Source of the DNA: Nephrocerus scutellatus
Taxonomy: Eukaryota; Arthropoda; Insecta; Diptera; Pipunculidae
Reading direction: 5' to 3'
DNA length: 64,000 nt
NCBI GenBank assembly: GCA_947095585.1
Contig: OX352761.1
Location: forward strand, 91,570,833-91,634,832
A program made the position numbers and the translations under genes. Positions 46,590-57,630 of this stretch are shown here, piece by piece (positions within the stretch are counted from its first letter, which is position 1; the number at the start of each line of letters is the position of its first letter). The notes under the pieces are model-generated. The model saw only the letters and a list, made by a program, of their open reading frames with translations, had not been told where the DNA came from and did no database searches.

Positions 46590-46870
46590 GATTTATCTGA
46601 CGACGTATTAATAAACCGCGACCACAACCAGAAAATTGTACCCTAGTGCCAACGTCGACTCAGAACACTATCTTTTTGGTATGGTGCTACGAGCGCGAGT
46701 TGCGGTACCACGAAAGGCTGCATCCGCGAATCAGATTCGAATCAACACGGCTGCCTCTCACAAAAAAGAACCAGAAGCGAGTACAGCCAAGGAACTCGTC
46801 TTTAATGAAACACTCCTTTATAATTCCGTCCATATACTGGGTTACGCAGACAATATTAAGACAACATAAC
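46590..46870 (+). mobile_element. RTE-C fragment, deletion derivative
   Basis: The + strand reads ANVDSEHYLFGMVLRARVAV and RKAASANQIRI, matching the RTE-C endonuclease end at 37003-37263. It jumps directly to KELVFNETLLYNSVHILGYA, which corresponds to the RT region just before the YADD box (ETNLYKSSQILAYA). About 1 kb of element is deleted between. Confidence 0.8.
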
Positions 46871-47320
46871 TGGTAGAAACACAAGAGTTCTAGAAGAATC
46901 TTTGATCTAGATCGATTTAAAATGGGCAACTAATTCTGAAGCGCCAATTTGCGTATCAAACGATAATTTGGGTAGAAGTTATGATTATGTGAAGGGGATT
47001 CATTTGCAAAGCTCGTCAATCGCCTCTGGAAGTGATTCATTTTAAGATGAAGTACTTAAACTCTTCCATCAAAGTTGATCCATATACAAACAAAACACCT
47101 GGAAAGAACAGAATTGTCAGAATTACCGTCAGACATCTATTTCATACTTATGACGGCATATTACGCACTGCGCAAAGCGGGAAAAGTCTCCATCTCTGTG
47201 GAAATGATAAAATATGAAATTACCTTAATTATGATAATGATGATGATACATGGGGTGTAGTAGCAGTGCGACCCATATGAATCTATTGCGCTTCCCCCTG
47301 ACTTGTGCTACAAAGACAAA
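46871..47320. other. spacer, no gene seen
   Basis: AT-rich; ORFs at 47032-47260 are unassigned. A GATAATGATGATGATACATG microsatellite-like stretch lies at 47232-47251. Confidence 0.4.
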
Positions 47321-48355
47321 GAATCTTTCTTTCTTTCCTTTACTACGCGGGGGACCATAGGGCTTTTACAAACGCCCGCCAACGAACTCGATTTATCGCC
47401 TGAGGTTTCAAGAGACGCCACTCTGTCCTCTGGGATCTTGCTTCCTCTTCTATCGTCCTTTTCCATGTCTAGCTAGGACGGCCAGCTCGGCGGTTTCCTT
47501 GTGGATTCCAGTCCAACGCTAGTTTCGTAATATCATCCGCTGGCTTTCTCAAAGTGTGGCCAATCCAGGTATATTTTCATCGTCTGATGATGATCGCGAT
47601 TGCTTCCTGCTGCATTACTCTTCACAAGTCTTGATTGGTGATAATGTCCGGCCATCTTGTTCTCGGTATCCTCCTTAAGCACTTGTTGACGAAGACTTGT
47701 TGGCGCGTCGCAATTGACTCTGTGACTTTCCATGTTTCGCAGCCATACAATAGTACTGAGAGAACGTTAGATCTGAAGATCGTTAGCTTCAGATTCCGGG
47801 AGATTTGCGAGGAGTTCCAGATATTATTTAGCATACTATAGGAGTCTCGCGCCTTATTTATAAGAGAGCACACATCCGAGTCAGCACCACAATTTTTTGA
47901 CATCCAGCTGCCCAAATAACAAAACTTATCTTCCTCTATCTGATGTCCGTCAATCGAGAGATCACATGTTCCACTAGCGTTAACGCGAAATAGTTTTGTT
48001 TTTGAGACGTTCATTTTAAAATCCACTTTGTTAGCGTGGAGTTCTAGTGAGTTTAATTTTCGCTCTATGTCACCTAGTGATTGTGATAGGAGACAGATAT
48101 CATCGGCATAGTCCAGGTCTTCTAGGTGGTGAAAAACATTCCATGGAAAACCCGGTGGAGTACGGGTTACTATTTTCAATTTACAATTACAATTGTGAAA
48201 AGCAATGGTCAAAGGGTGCAACCTTGTTTGCTCCCGAGTAGATGTTGAAAGGTGAGCCAAGATGACCGTTATGAATGACGCGGCATGTTAAGTCGCGGTA
48301 CAGCTCCTTAATGATGTTAATGAGTTTTTCCGGAACACTTAGCTAGACAAAATCT
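47321..48355 (-). mobile_element. RTE-type non-LTR retrotransposon B, copy 2 (5'-truncated)
   Basis: The 3' kilobase of the family at 9678-12300. The 3' end CTTTCTTTCCTTTACTACGC matches CTTTCTTTCCTTTACTCCGC at 9680. It carries a 212-codon frame (47622-48260). 5' truncation within the RT is typical of LINE insertion by target-primed reverse transcription. Confidence 0.85.
47622..48260 (-). pseudogene. RTE-B reverse transcriptase, palm to C-terminus
   Basis: Open for 212 codons. Contains HHLEDLDYADDICLLSQSLG with an intact YADD box, VDFKMNVSKTKLFRVNASG, FCYLGSWMSKNCGADSDV, ISRNLKLTIFRSNVLSVLLY followed by GCETWKVTE, and CLRRIPRTRWPDIITNQDL at the end. The N-terminal fingers and endonuclease are absent. 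It is better preserved than copy 1, so it inserted later or decayed less. Confidence 0.85.
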
Positions 48356-50457
48356 GCCACATCATGTATCTATAAACTTGCTGTTCGGAGGCTTGCCAAT
48401 AGGAAATTGTTATAATTTACAAATTTTAAAACTTATAACTAATTAATTAAAAATAAAATTCAAATAATAAATTTTTATCTTCCCTCCACAACATTTTTAT
48501 TAAGTTTATAACAAAATGCTGATCGAAATGCAATTAGTATCATTCCCTGCATTGCAATATTGATTTTTATTTATTTCTATACGCATTATTCGTGCACGTT
48601 TTTCCTTTTATTTAAACATAAATCATACAAGTTCAATTAATTCATTCGTAAAAGAATGATCATGGTTTTGTACTAATCACGAGTGCCTAGCTCATCTATA
48701 AGTAAAGCGATATAAAAATGTACAGTTAAATTAAGTGAGCATCCCATGACTATTGACAGATCATAGTATAACTAAGCCTTGGCGCCGTTTGCAATGTCAC
48801 CTCTAATTCCTATGCATTTGGGTTCATGAATTGCATTTGTTTCATGCTGTGCTTGTAAAATGTTGTCCACTATACTAGATATTGCCTTCAAGAGATAAAC
48901 AATGTAAGCTCGAGGCAATGCATTATTATATCTCTAATACAGTATTCACCTCAACGACTGATTCGAGCAAACATATATTCATCCAAAATAACAAAGCGAG
49001 AATAGATAAATGTCCTGAGTGACATGGCACCGTTTATTCTCCATTATGTCGAATGTATCTTCAAAGTGCCAACGCAGAGCGTCTGGTAATATCCCATATC
49101 CTTTTTCTGTTAACCTGGTGTTAAACTGCGACTTACTTCTTCGATTTAATGTTTTATTCATGTTAAAAAAAATAAATGAAAAAATGGTAAAAAAAAGATG
49201 AATACTCGTAAAGGAAGTTTTCTTCGTACAACTTACCGCGTGGAGCTATACTATTGGTTGTACTCTGTCTGTGATTGTATATATCTGCATGTGATGTCCT
49301 TTGTACCATGGCGTATATATGAATTCTTATTTAATATGTATCTGCATCTTCAATACTAGAAAGTTTTTTAACTTTCTGGGCAACATAATGCAAAGAGCAG
49401 CCTGGTTATATAATAAGAAATGATGATTTTTCTATCTATAGGGTGTCGGCTAAGGATTTTCATGTCGTAATATATCTTCAAGAACATTTGAACATATTCG
49501 AAATTATAATCGATTTTTTGAAAAATAAAAATAAAAAAAAGAATTTGTTTTCTGGTTTTATTATAAGATAATAAAAATTAAATCTAGGTGCCCAATTGTA
49601 TGCATATTGTATATTGCCTAATTTTTTTCTATTATACTAAACTATCTTTTTAAATGAATACGAGTTAGGCGACTATTTATGTTACAAATAGTTGAGTTCA
49701 GTAAAATCACTTTTTAGTGAAAAGCGTCTACTATTTTTTTGTATTTCATAGAAAGTATTTAGAAATATTATAATTATCAGTTAACATACAACTGGTCAAT
49801 TTAGTTGATATGTGGTAAAATTATACTTTATTAAATTATTTTGAATTCAATAATGTTGTAGATTATGATTGATGATAAAATGCGATAAAATAAATAATTA
49901 AAAAAATGCAAATCAATAAATCACTATAGCATCGAGAAAATATCTCCATCTTTTATGGTTCTAGAAATGGATTTCATTTCTGACTTCTCTAAGGATTAGT
50001 AATATTGCTTTGTACAGTACAGTTTTTAGTTCCAAGGGAATTATTCGTAAATTCACTGAAAGGAGGGTGATATGGACCAAAGAATTTATGCCTTCCTGCA
50101 ATTATTCTTTTATAGCTGTCTTGTAGGCTATTTTGTGACTCAATCAGGTTGAACGAGGTGTTGTTATTTATTGAACCGCGAACCATGTTGGTGAGAACAC
50201 GTCCCTTTTTGATTTCGCATAGGTACCTACTCCAACACCTTATATATAATTACTTAAATGTAAGTCGCTTAACAAGAAGTTTTATTTATATTTTTATGAA
50301 ATTATCTTTTACAAAACTTCTATCTAAAGAACTTAAAAGTTTTAACCGACACATTATTATGTCCAATCAAGACAAGAAGTTAGGTTCAGTTAAGTCAAAC
50401 TAATAGTTTTAAAGAAACTTTTAAATATATCATTCAAAGGAAACACCCTGTTTACAG
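48356..50457. other. AT-rich spacer with one unassigned ORF
   Basis: Mostly very AT-rich with nothing recognised. A - strand ORF at 48979-49161 contains GYGILPDALRWHFEDTFDIM, which looks like a folded protein segment, but I cannot assign it. A possible splice acceptor (TAAGTCGCAG) lies in front of it. The - ORF 49989-50186 is also unassigned. Confidence 0.4.
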
Positions 50458-50793
50458 TTTGTACTGAAATTATGCGAGCGTATGACAACGCCTGCCGATG
50501 GCAAGATTTATTTAATGCCAAGGTATGTAGTACTAGTTGGGTATGGTACGAGTATACTGGAATTTTATATGAATTTTTTCCTTTAAGATCCAAAATTACA
50601 TATGCGGATACTTTCTTAAAACAGTCAAAGGTATGCTTAAGTGTGAGTGTTTTCTTATTAAAAAAACGGTTAATGTTCTAAATGAATTGAATTTGTGTTG
50701 CATTAAGGGAAAGTTCGAAAAACACTCTTTTATGGTAATCATGTTGGCAGAATAAATTTAAAATTACGACAGGATTGTGATTTGCGGAAATAA
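50458..50793 (+). CDS. candidate 3' part of an unidentified spliced gene (three exons)
   Basis: Three short open segments are each framed by splice consensus. Exon A is 50458-50522, after TTTACAG and before GTATGT. Exon B is 50588-50630, after CCTTTAAG and before GTATGC. Exon C is 50708-50793, after CATTAAG and ending in TAA. Introns are 65 and 77 bp, typical for flies. Phases agree, and the joined frame stays open: exon A gives CTEIMRAYDNACRWQDLFNA, exon B IQNYICGYFLKTVK, exon C KVRKTLFYGNHVGRINLKL and on to LRK-stop. No family was recognised; the Y-A-W-L pattern of exon A is reminiscent of a TPR-type helix but proves nothing. Upstream exons were not found. It could be a nested gene in the cpx intron, a decayed gene fragment, or chance. 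Confidence 0.35.
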
Positions 50794-50850
50794 AATGACA
50801 GCCTTACTGACTTGGTGTACTCCAGAGATACCATTAGATTTAACACTTAC

Positions 50851-51082
50851 GAAAACGATTCTGCTTGTAGTTGTTAAAATGCTTTACATTTTGTACATTG
50901 CACATTGGAAGAGGCGGTGTCGGAGGTCTAGGTACAACCGTCATTTGTAATTCAGCTGTGACTACTTGTAAGAAAGCAATAAAAAGAAATAGCAAACAAA
51001 ACAAAACGTCTGGGTTTGCTGACGCTACGTAAAAATTGGCGCTTAATAGTTCAATTGAGAACATAGGAAGAAATTGCAACAA
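50851..51082 (-). CDS. candidate first coding exon with signal-anchor, unidentified
   Basis: A - strand ORF opening MLQFLPMFSIELL (alternative start at 51064, MFSI). A strongly hydrophobic stretch VLFCLLFLFIAFLQVVTA could be a signal peptide or membrane anchor. It is followed by VVPRPPTPPLPMCNV and NNYKQNRF. At 50850 the frame meets GTAAGTGTT, a near-perfect splice donor, with the stop codon in the same frame only just beyond it. This suggests exon 1 of a secreted or membrane protein. Its intron would run into the opposite-strand candidate at 50458-50793. No homology recognised. Confidence 0.3.
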
Positions 51083-51514
51083 ATGATCTGCATGAGTTAA
51101 CGCATCGCTTTTATGGGATATTTTTAACAGATTCAGTAAAACCTAAAATCGTTTGAAGGCAATGCTTGCTGCTTATTTTAGGATTATTTAAAGTTACATA
51201 AGTTCGTTTAAAAATGGAACTAAATGGAATGGATAAAATATATAGTTTATTTCTTTCTTTTAGTAATCATGAAAATCTTCGAAGTCGGGATTTTCGCAGA
51301 TTTACCTATTTCCATATCTTCTGAGTCAGCGAACAATAAAAAATCTCTGTATGTCTGTCTGTCTGCGTCTACTCTACAGCCCAGATGACTGAATTGTTGA
51401 AGTTGAAAATTCATCTTTTAGCTTTTTGCAAAAATTAGGAGTTTCCAGTTGATTTTGGCTGAAATAGTCCAACCGGAAGTGGCACTTGGACAGTTTTTCT
51501 AGTTTTTGCAAATA
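51083..51514. other. spacer with (GTCT)n microsatellite
   Basis: AT-rich. GTATGTCTGTCTGTCTGCGT at about 51348-51367 is a GTCY-type microsatellite next to AATCTCTGT, possibly a Helitron- or mini-me-like end. No gene. Confidence 0.4.
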
Positions 51515-51821
51515 ACGGGTGTTTTTTTGGGAGGTTTGTTTTTCCGATAGATGTCGTTTTATTTTATGACAGTTGTTTTGACAGCTCAAAGTGGCATTAC
51601 TACTCAGTATTGTTTGGCAAATCATTATGAAAAAAAAAAAAAAAAAAAAAAAAAAATGACATTTGTGAAAAATAGTCGTGGTAGCCATATGCCAGAAATT
51701 GTGTTTAAATGTTAAATGCCAAAAAATTATCTACCAAATAAAAAAAAATTTTGGTCATTTCATAATTTTATATGTGTTTTATTCAAAAAAAAAATCGGCA
51801 ACCTCTTAAAAAAACACCCGT
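51515..51821. mobile_element. 307-bp MITE with TA target duplication
   Basis: The left TIR starts ACGGGTGTTTTTTTGGGAGG, and the right end is its reverse complement with two mismatches over 22 bp (CCTCTTAAAAAAACACCCGT). The dinucleotide TA flanks both sides (51513-51514 and 51822-51823). The interior has no ORF and includes 27 consecutive A (51630-51656). The CGGGTGTTT terminus resembles the DD41D element at 2264, so a DD41D transposase may have moved it. Confidence 0.9.
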
Positions 51822-51954
51822 TAGATTATCTCGAATCTGTTAAGTGCAAAAAAAATTTGAAAAAAATAAAATTATATTTACAGAAGATTCCGGCCCCGTC
51901 CGTCGTGGCCACACCTCCATTTTTATAAAATAACTCTTTTCAGAATAAAGTCAT

Positions 51955-52582
51955 ATTGAAAAAAACAACCCATAAAAATTAAAATTGTTCGTGTAAATTC
52001 TCTAATCGGGAATACACAATGTGCAGTTTGAATAAATTCGGATAATTTTTTTAAAATTTTTGTTAGAGAGCCCCCCGACCCTGGGGCCATTTCACTTCCA
52101 AATTTTTACAAAAAGTGTTGTCCATCGGAGATACAAATGCATATAAAATTTCAAGAAAATCGGGTAAATTTTGTAAACAATTTGTATGGGTGCCCCCGAC
52201 CCCGGAGCCCGATCACTTCAAAATTTTTACAAAAAGTGTTGTCCATCGGAGATACACATGTATATAAAATTTGAAGAAAATCGGGTACTTTTTTTGTAAG
52301 ATTTGTATGGGTACCCCCCGACCTCGGGGCCCGATCACTTCCAAATTTGTACAAAAAGTAATTTTCATTGGAGATACATATGTATATAAAATTTGAAGAA
52401 AATCGGGTACTTCTTTTTTATAAAATTTGTGTGCCCCCCGACCCCGGAGCCCGATCGATTCGAAATTTGTACAAAAAGTGTTTTCCATCGGAGTGTACAC
52501 ATGTGTATAAAATTAGAACAAAATCTGGTACTTTTTTTTGTAAGATTTGTATGGGTGCCCCCCGACCCCGGGGCCCAATCAC
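51955..52582 (+). repeat. ~120-bp satellite family, locus 12
   Basis: The end module AACAACCCATAAAAATTAAA, CGTGTAAATTCTCTAATCGG starts it. Then come about five regular units with anchors near 52125, 52246, 52366 and 52490 (period about 121 bp). The units here are the least diverged of all loci, so consensus building should start here. The array is cut by the maT-like element at about 52583. Confidence 0.92.
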
Positions 52583-53755
52583 AGAATTTTTTTTTATGAA
52601 TTTTATTGAATAAAAGTAAAAAATGTTCACAAATATTTAAATTTTCGAATCGCATTAGCAGTTTTCGATTTGGCCATCCTTAGCCGCGATTATGGCCTTC
52701 AAACGGCCCACAAAGCTATTGCATGTAGCACGAAAGTGGCTCTGCGGTATTTTTGCTCGTTCCCGGCGAAGCGCTTGCTTGAGATGATCGATTTAGTCCC
52801 AACCTTGCTCTTCAAAATACCCCAAACCAAGAAATCTAGCGGATTTGCATCCGGTGAATTTGATGGCCATTGGGCAGTGGAAATGAACCGCGGAACGATG
52901 TTTCTCAGCCAATCTGGATTGACGCGCGCTTTAAGACTCGGCGCCGAGTCCTGTTGAAATGTCCAGGCTCTGCGGCCAAAATTTTTTGTACCCAAGGCTT
53001 CAACGCTCCCTCCAACACATGATCCCGATAAATTTGAGCATTTATCTTGATGCCACGGTCCAAAAAAACGAGCGGTTAACGGCGGCCCAAACCATCACCA
53101 TCGGCGGCGCTTGGTTTCGAGTGGCAATCCGTTGGTCCAAGTTTTCAGTAGAACGGCCGGGCAAGTAAATCCGGTCATTTTGCTTGTTCACGAAGGGTGA
53201 CTCGTCGAAGAAAACCAAATTTCGTGCAAGCGTAACAACTCCTTTGCTCTTTCCACTCTTACTTTTTTTGAGCATCGGTGAGACCATGCATTTTTGGAAT
53301 TTCAAGGCCTTTAGTCCAAGATGATCTTTCAATATGTGCTGCATCCGTTCGAGCAAAATGTTCGCCTCACGAGCCATTTTTCTGCCGCTACGGCGCGAAT
53401 TCCGAGCCAATTTGGCCTTCACCTTCCGAATGATACACCATGGCATTTTACAATGCTGCCAGTATCGTTATAACGACTTATGGTGCGATACACAAACATT
53501 TTATTCACATGCAGATGTTTTAACTGGTTAACAATCTGCGGCTGTGGTTTTCCAGCCAAAAATAGAGCAATCACAATATTATGCTTGAATTCCATTGCGG
53601 AACTTTTTTTCTGAATATTTCCCACTTAAATGCTTTTATACACTTGTAAGCAATGGAATGAGCTGTCAGTAATGTAATGTAGCGCTCTGTCATCACTGGT
53701 TTGATAGCAATGACAGTCTAAAGTTGTTAACACTTCATGTCAGTCACCCGGTAAA
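52583..53755 (-). mobile_element. maT-like (DD37D) mariner-superfamily element, decayed
   Basis: A transposase in three - strand frames. N-terminal HTH: 53419-53625 (HNIVIALFLAGKPQPQIVNQ). Middle: 53042-53446 (ILKDHLGLKALKFQK; LVFFDESPFVNKQNDRIYLP with the first Asp; APPMVMVWAAV). C-terminal: 52699-52995 (WTFQQDSAPSLKARVNPDWL second Asp; WPSNSPDANPLDFLVWGIL third Asp). Between the second and third Asp are 37 residues, the spacing of the maT group. Two frameshifts inactivate it. The left boundary is set where the satellite stops; TIRs were not confirmed and the right boundary is approximate. Confidence 0.8.
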
Positions 53756-53912
53756 TAGATAGTTAATACTATTTCTAACGAATACTTCGATGTGTTGAAT
53801 TACTAAGATATTTGCAATTCACTGTTGGACACGGATCTCGGAGGTTTTTAAGTTTCTCTGCATCCGTGCTAAGAAAATATAAGCTCATATATAAGCTCAT
53901 ATCATCAAGCAA

Positions 53913-54863
53913 TATAAAGGGTGATCAATTTAGAGGTATCGGATTTTAAATTGAAATAAAACAACAAACATTCAAATTGATTGGGCAATCTTTTTTATTT
54001 TAGATTAGAACCATTTATGACATTTATTTTTTGAAGATAATCCCTTTCAAATGTTGGCCGCAACTGCGCCATAATTCGGCCATCCGAAAACACTAATTTT
54101 GAACGACTCGCTCGAGGACTTCGGTCGGTATCTCGCGAATAACTTGAGTGATGTTGGCTTCCAATGCCTCAATCGTAGCTGGTTTATCCACAAAACATTT
54201 AGACTTTACATACCCCCACAAAAAAAAGTCCAAAGGTGTGATATCACACGATCTTGGTGGCCAATCCACCGGTCCGACACGAGAGATCAATTGCTCACCG
54301 AAACGAGGACGCAGTAAATCCATTGTGTCACGGGCTGTATGAGATGTAACGCCGTCTTGTTGGAACCAAATGTCGTGGAGATCACGGGCTTCAATTTCCG
54401 GCAACAAAAAGACGTTTATCATGGCGTGATAGCGTTCGCCATGCACTGTTACATTGGCGCCAGCCTCGTCTTTAAAGAAATATGGTCCGATGATTTCTCC
54501 AGCCTGTAGGCCGCACCCAGCGGTAGTTTTCAATGGATGTAATGGCAGTTCGTGAATGGCTTCGGGTTGTTCTTCAGCCAAAATACGGCAATTTTGCTTA
54601 TTGACGAAGCCATTAAGCCAAAAATGGGACTCATCGCTGAACACCATAAGTTGGCCTGAGCGCGCGATGATCACTTTTCACAGAGCGTCGATTTTTGTAA
54701 TATAACTGTACGATTTGTAAACGTTGTTGAGGCGTTAGTCTTTCCATGATGAAATGTCAATGAATACTGAATAAAATTATGTATTTAGTTTGAGAGTAGT
54801 CACGCGTGACACGTCAAAAAAATCCTATTGGAAAAAGTACCTCCAATCTGATCACCCTTTATA
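53913..54863 (-). mobile_element. DD41D mariner-type element with both TIRs
   Basis: The left end TATAAAGGGTGATCAATTTA (53913 on) and right end CTGATCACCCTTTATA (to 54863) form a 26-bp inverted repeat with three mismatches, inside a TA target. Total length 951 bp, about 300 bp shorter than expected for a full-length copy because the transposase has a central deletion. Confidence 0.9.
54093..54747 (-). pseudogene. DD41D transposase, internally deleted second copy
   Basis: The start ATG is at 54747 (MERLTPQQRLQIVQLYYKNR), then RSVKSDHRALRPTYG. The sequence then jumps, with a frame change, to VFSDESHFWLNGFVNKQNCR at 54640 (first catalytic Asp). The rest is open: WFQQDGVTSHTARDTMDLLR (second Asp), then SCDITPLDFFLWGYVKSKC (third Asp, 41 residues later), ending TEVLERVVQN. 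The DNA-binding domain beyond its first helix is missing, the same kind of loss as the copy at 2376-3089. Amino-acid differences show that the two copies belong to different subfamilies. Confidence 0.85.
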
Positions 54864-55260
54864 AACGTCGAAAAATAGTTTCTAAATGAAAAATGTGACG
54901 CCTTAGTGCAAAAGATAAAATAGAGATATTACGTTTAGTAGGTACGAGTATATATTTATGACAGGAGGATTATACAAGTTAACACATAAAACATTAACTT
55001 TCAGCTAACATATAAATTATTAACTTATTTTACAAAATTACAATTGACACAATTAACACTCGCGCACACGATTGCGCAATTCAGCATAAAACATTAACTC
55101 AGCACAAAACGTTAACTTACTTTACAAACATACAGCACACGCGCAAACGGTTGCGCAACTCAGCTTTTTCGTTATTTCACTTTCCACTTAATTGTCGCAA
55201 TTCTTGATTGACGCAATTCTTTTCTTTTACCTGCAATTTCCAAATCAACAAAGTAGATCA
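54864..55260. other. spacer with a short direct repeat
   Basis: The word group AACTTA-TTTACAAA then CGCGCA-AC-GTTGCGCAA-TCAGC occurs twice (about 55021-55084 and 55109-55163), a short diverged tandem duplication. No gene. Confidence 0.5.
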
Positions 55261-55465
55261 TGTTTACGTAGCGCCTGACTCAAACAATTAATTATTGCAA
55301 TAACTTCCGTATAGCAAGTTATTAAGTTATTCTTTAGGTGTAATGTTAAGTTAAGAATGTAATGTAGTTGAGTTCGATTTTAGCAATAAAGAAACGCGGA
55401 CATTCCGCGCATAAAAATTAAAAACATCTTCTTATTTTTTTTAACCGTTTCCGCACAAGGAAACA
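55261..55465 (+). repeat. possible solo LTR
   Basis: A block starting TGTTTACGTAGCGCC and ending AAGGAAACA has TG...CA ends, an AGCAATAAAGAAACGCGG polyadenylation-like signal in the middle and a T-rich downstream part, as in gypsy-type LTRs. No convincing target duplication and no second copy in the window, so this is weak. Confidence 0.25.
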
Positions 55466-57145
55466 TAACTTACACCCTGTCATAGCTGTTTGTTCAATAC
55501 GAATATGGTTTCCTCAAAACTACTTATATAAACTTTCACAGTTCCATTTTCTTACTTCTGAACGACGTCATAGGCGATTATTTGAGTGCTCCTACTCCTG
55601 AACTCTTTCTGCAATATAAAACAATTTTTACGTCCTTTTGATGCTAGTGTATAACGCATTCACTTACAGAAAATATACTTTGAAAACTTTGCCAAATTAA
55701 TTTATTTAAGTTATATAGTTTGAAGTTATTGAAAAAATTATATTAGTTATTTTTTACTGCACTTGAAACTAGTGTTTGATGGATCCCTCATATTCCGGAA
55801 ATAAATTCTAAAGTTTTTTTTAATTAAAACTCGTTAACAAGGTGAAGATGTTAGTCATGAATAAAGAGTCTTATTTTCTATCACGTATGTAATGTTCTTA
55901 TTCTTGTTAAAATTTGTTTTGCTTATGCAGGTAGCGCGCTTGAAACGAATGACATTTTCAGGGATAAATTACAGCACATTTTGATGACTCGAATCAATTA
56001 CAATTTTCTGACAGTGATGTATTGCCGCTATGAATTAAATGGAATAAACACGTGCAGGCATTCATCCACATAAATTCGTAAACACACGCAAACGACGAGA
56101 ATAGTTTTAATTATTTATACCCTCGCGTTGTCAGTCATTGCGCATATCCGCTTGGCTGTGTATGGTTTTCCTGTCTCGAACATACAAAGGCAAATTGGCT
56201 CCTAGCTATTAGCTCAGGATTATTAAACAAATAAAAATGTGACATTTTTTGATATAAGGATTATTTTTTAATTTATTTATGTAATACAATTTCTTACTTT
56301 ATGCCGAAAGAAATTTTACATGTTTCATTTGGGATTATGAGCTTATTTTGCATGATTAAGCTTTCCTCTTTTGCTGCAAATTGACTAACTGGTTTTGAAG
56401 GCAGTAACCATTATAATTAATAAACAAATTGTATCCGCTAGACAAGTTGATAAGTAAATAGTTCAACTTGACACGATACTTGTAGGAACAACAGCCACAT
56501 CGTCTATAACCTCGAGCTTCATTTCAACTTATATTCGACTTGCAAAACATATTTAACGTATACCTAACATAGTAAAAACGAAATAAGGTGTTGTTCCAAT
56601 GACCGAAATTCAATTTTCTTCCTTCTCTTTCATAAGAGCTGATTAAATGCTTCTTCGTAATTGGAGTAAATTCCCACATTAAAATTGAATTAAGTCCACG
56701 TCGAATGTTGTGGATCTATTTCATACAATATACGCGTTGAGTTATTTTTCGATGAGATATTTACCTGCATTCCTACAACTCCTGCGATATTGGTTCTTTT
56801 ATTTTAGAAATTTGAACTCTTGATATATCGAACAACTATTTATAAAGTTTTTTATTTTTTTTGTTTTTGTGATTATAAAGACTTTGCACGCAGTTTGGTT
56901 TTGTTTATAACCAAATTTCCTTTGTGCAAAAGTTCTAAATATTCATTCTGTAAACTTTTTGAAACAAAAATTCTATTACGTAAAATATAATACCGTCTTT
57001 AACCGACAGGTCCTGTTGCAATTGATAATAGAACTTTAAATCTGCTTTAATTGCTATAATTTTTTTTTGCCATCCAGTTCCGAATCTTTTTAGATTTCTT
57101 TGTGTAATTGAATTTTCCTATTATCACTTATATTAAGTGAATGAA
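55466..57145. other. AT-rich spacer, no gene seen
   Basis: Nothing recognised. The part adjoining 57145 may contain decayed gypsy sequence after the RNase H fragment. Confidence 0.45.
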
Positions 57146-57376
57146 TTATTTCATCAAAAAATATAAAAGATCAGCAACGTGTAAACTTTTACCGGGAACG
57201 TATAGTTTTAATTTGTATTTCATTAAATTAAGTTTCATCCTTTGAAGACGTGTGCAATAAATTTTATCAAAGTCTTTGGAGCAAATTGTAATCAAGGGTA
57301 TGTGATCTGTTTGAACTGTCACTGCACGGCCATATATGTCGTTGTGAAAGTTAGTGGATGCAAAGTTGATGGCCAC
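57146..57376 (-). pseudogene. gypsy RNase H fragment
   Basis: 76 codons with TVQTDHIPLITICSKDFDKI (the TDH-PL block), RLQRMKLNLMKYKLKLYVPG and KSLHVADLLYFL. This is the diagnostic end of gypsy RNase H (family: VPGK-x-VADTLSR). The final ADTLSR is changed to ADLLYF. Its reverse transcriptase partner may be the piece at 59394 on the same strand, now separated by later insertions. Confidence 0.8.
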
Positions 57377-57382
57377 AGCTAT

Positions 57383-57630
57383 TTTTAAATTCTCTATATT
57401 AACTTCGCGTGGTTGTCTGGCTGGCTGGTGGGTAGAATCTTGTGGTAAATTTTTAACCCACTTCCTAAAACCCGATTTTATTCAAACTTTGTACACATGT
57501 GTATTTCCCATGACAACACTTCCTTTTAAAATTTTGAATGGCGGGCTCTCATACAAATGTTTTACAATATTTACCCAATTTTCTTCAAATTTTATACGCA
57601 TGTGTATATCCGATGGCTGTATTTTTAATC
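57383..57630 (-). repeat. ~120-bp satellite family, locus 13
   Basis: Left end TTTTTAAATTCTCTATATTA, CTTCGCGTGGTTGTCTGGCT, then GGCTGGTGGG, TTTTTAACCCACTTCCTAAA and two units with CACATGTGTATTTCCCATG and CGCATGTGTATATCCGATGG. No right-hand AGAGAATTT end is visible, so it is truncated. It lies directly after the gypsy RNase H fragment. Confidence 0.88.
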
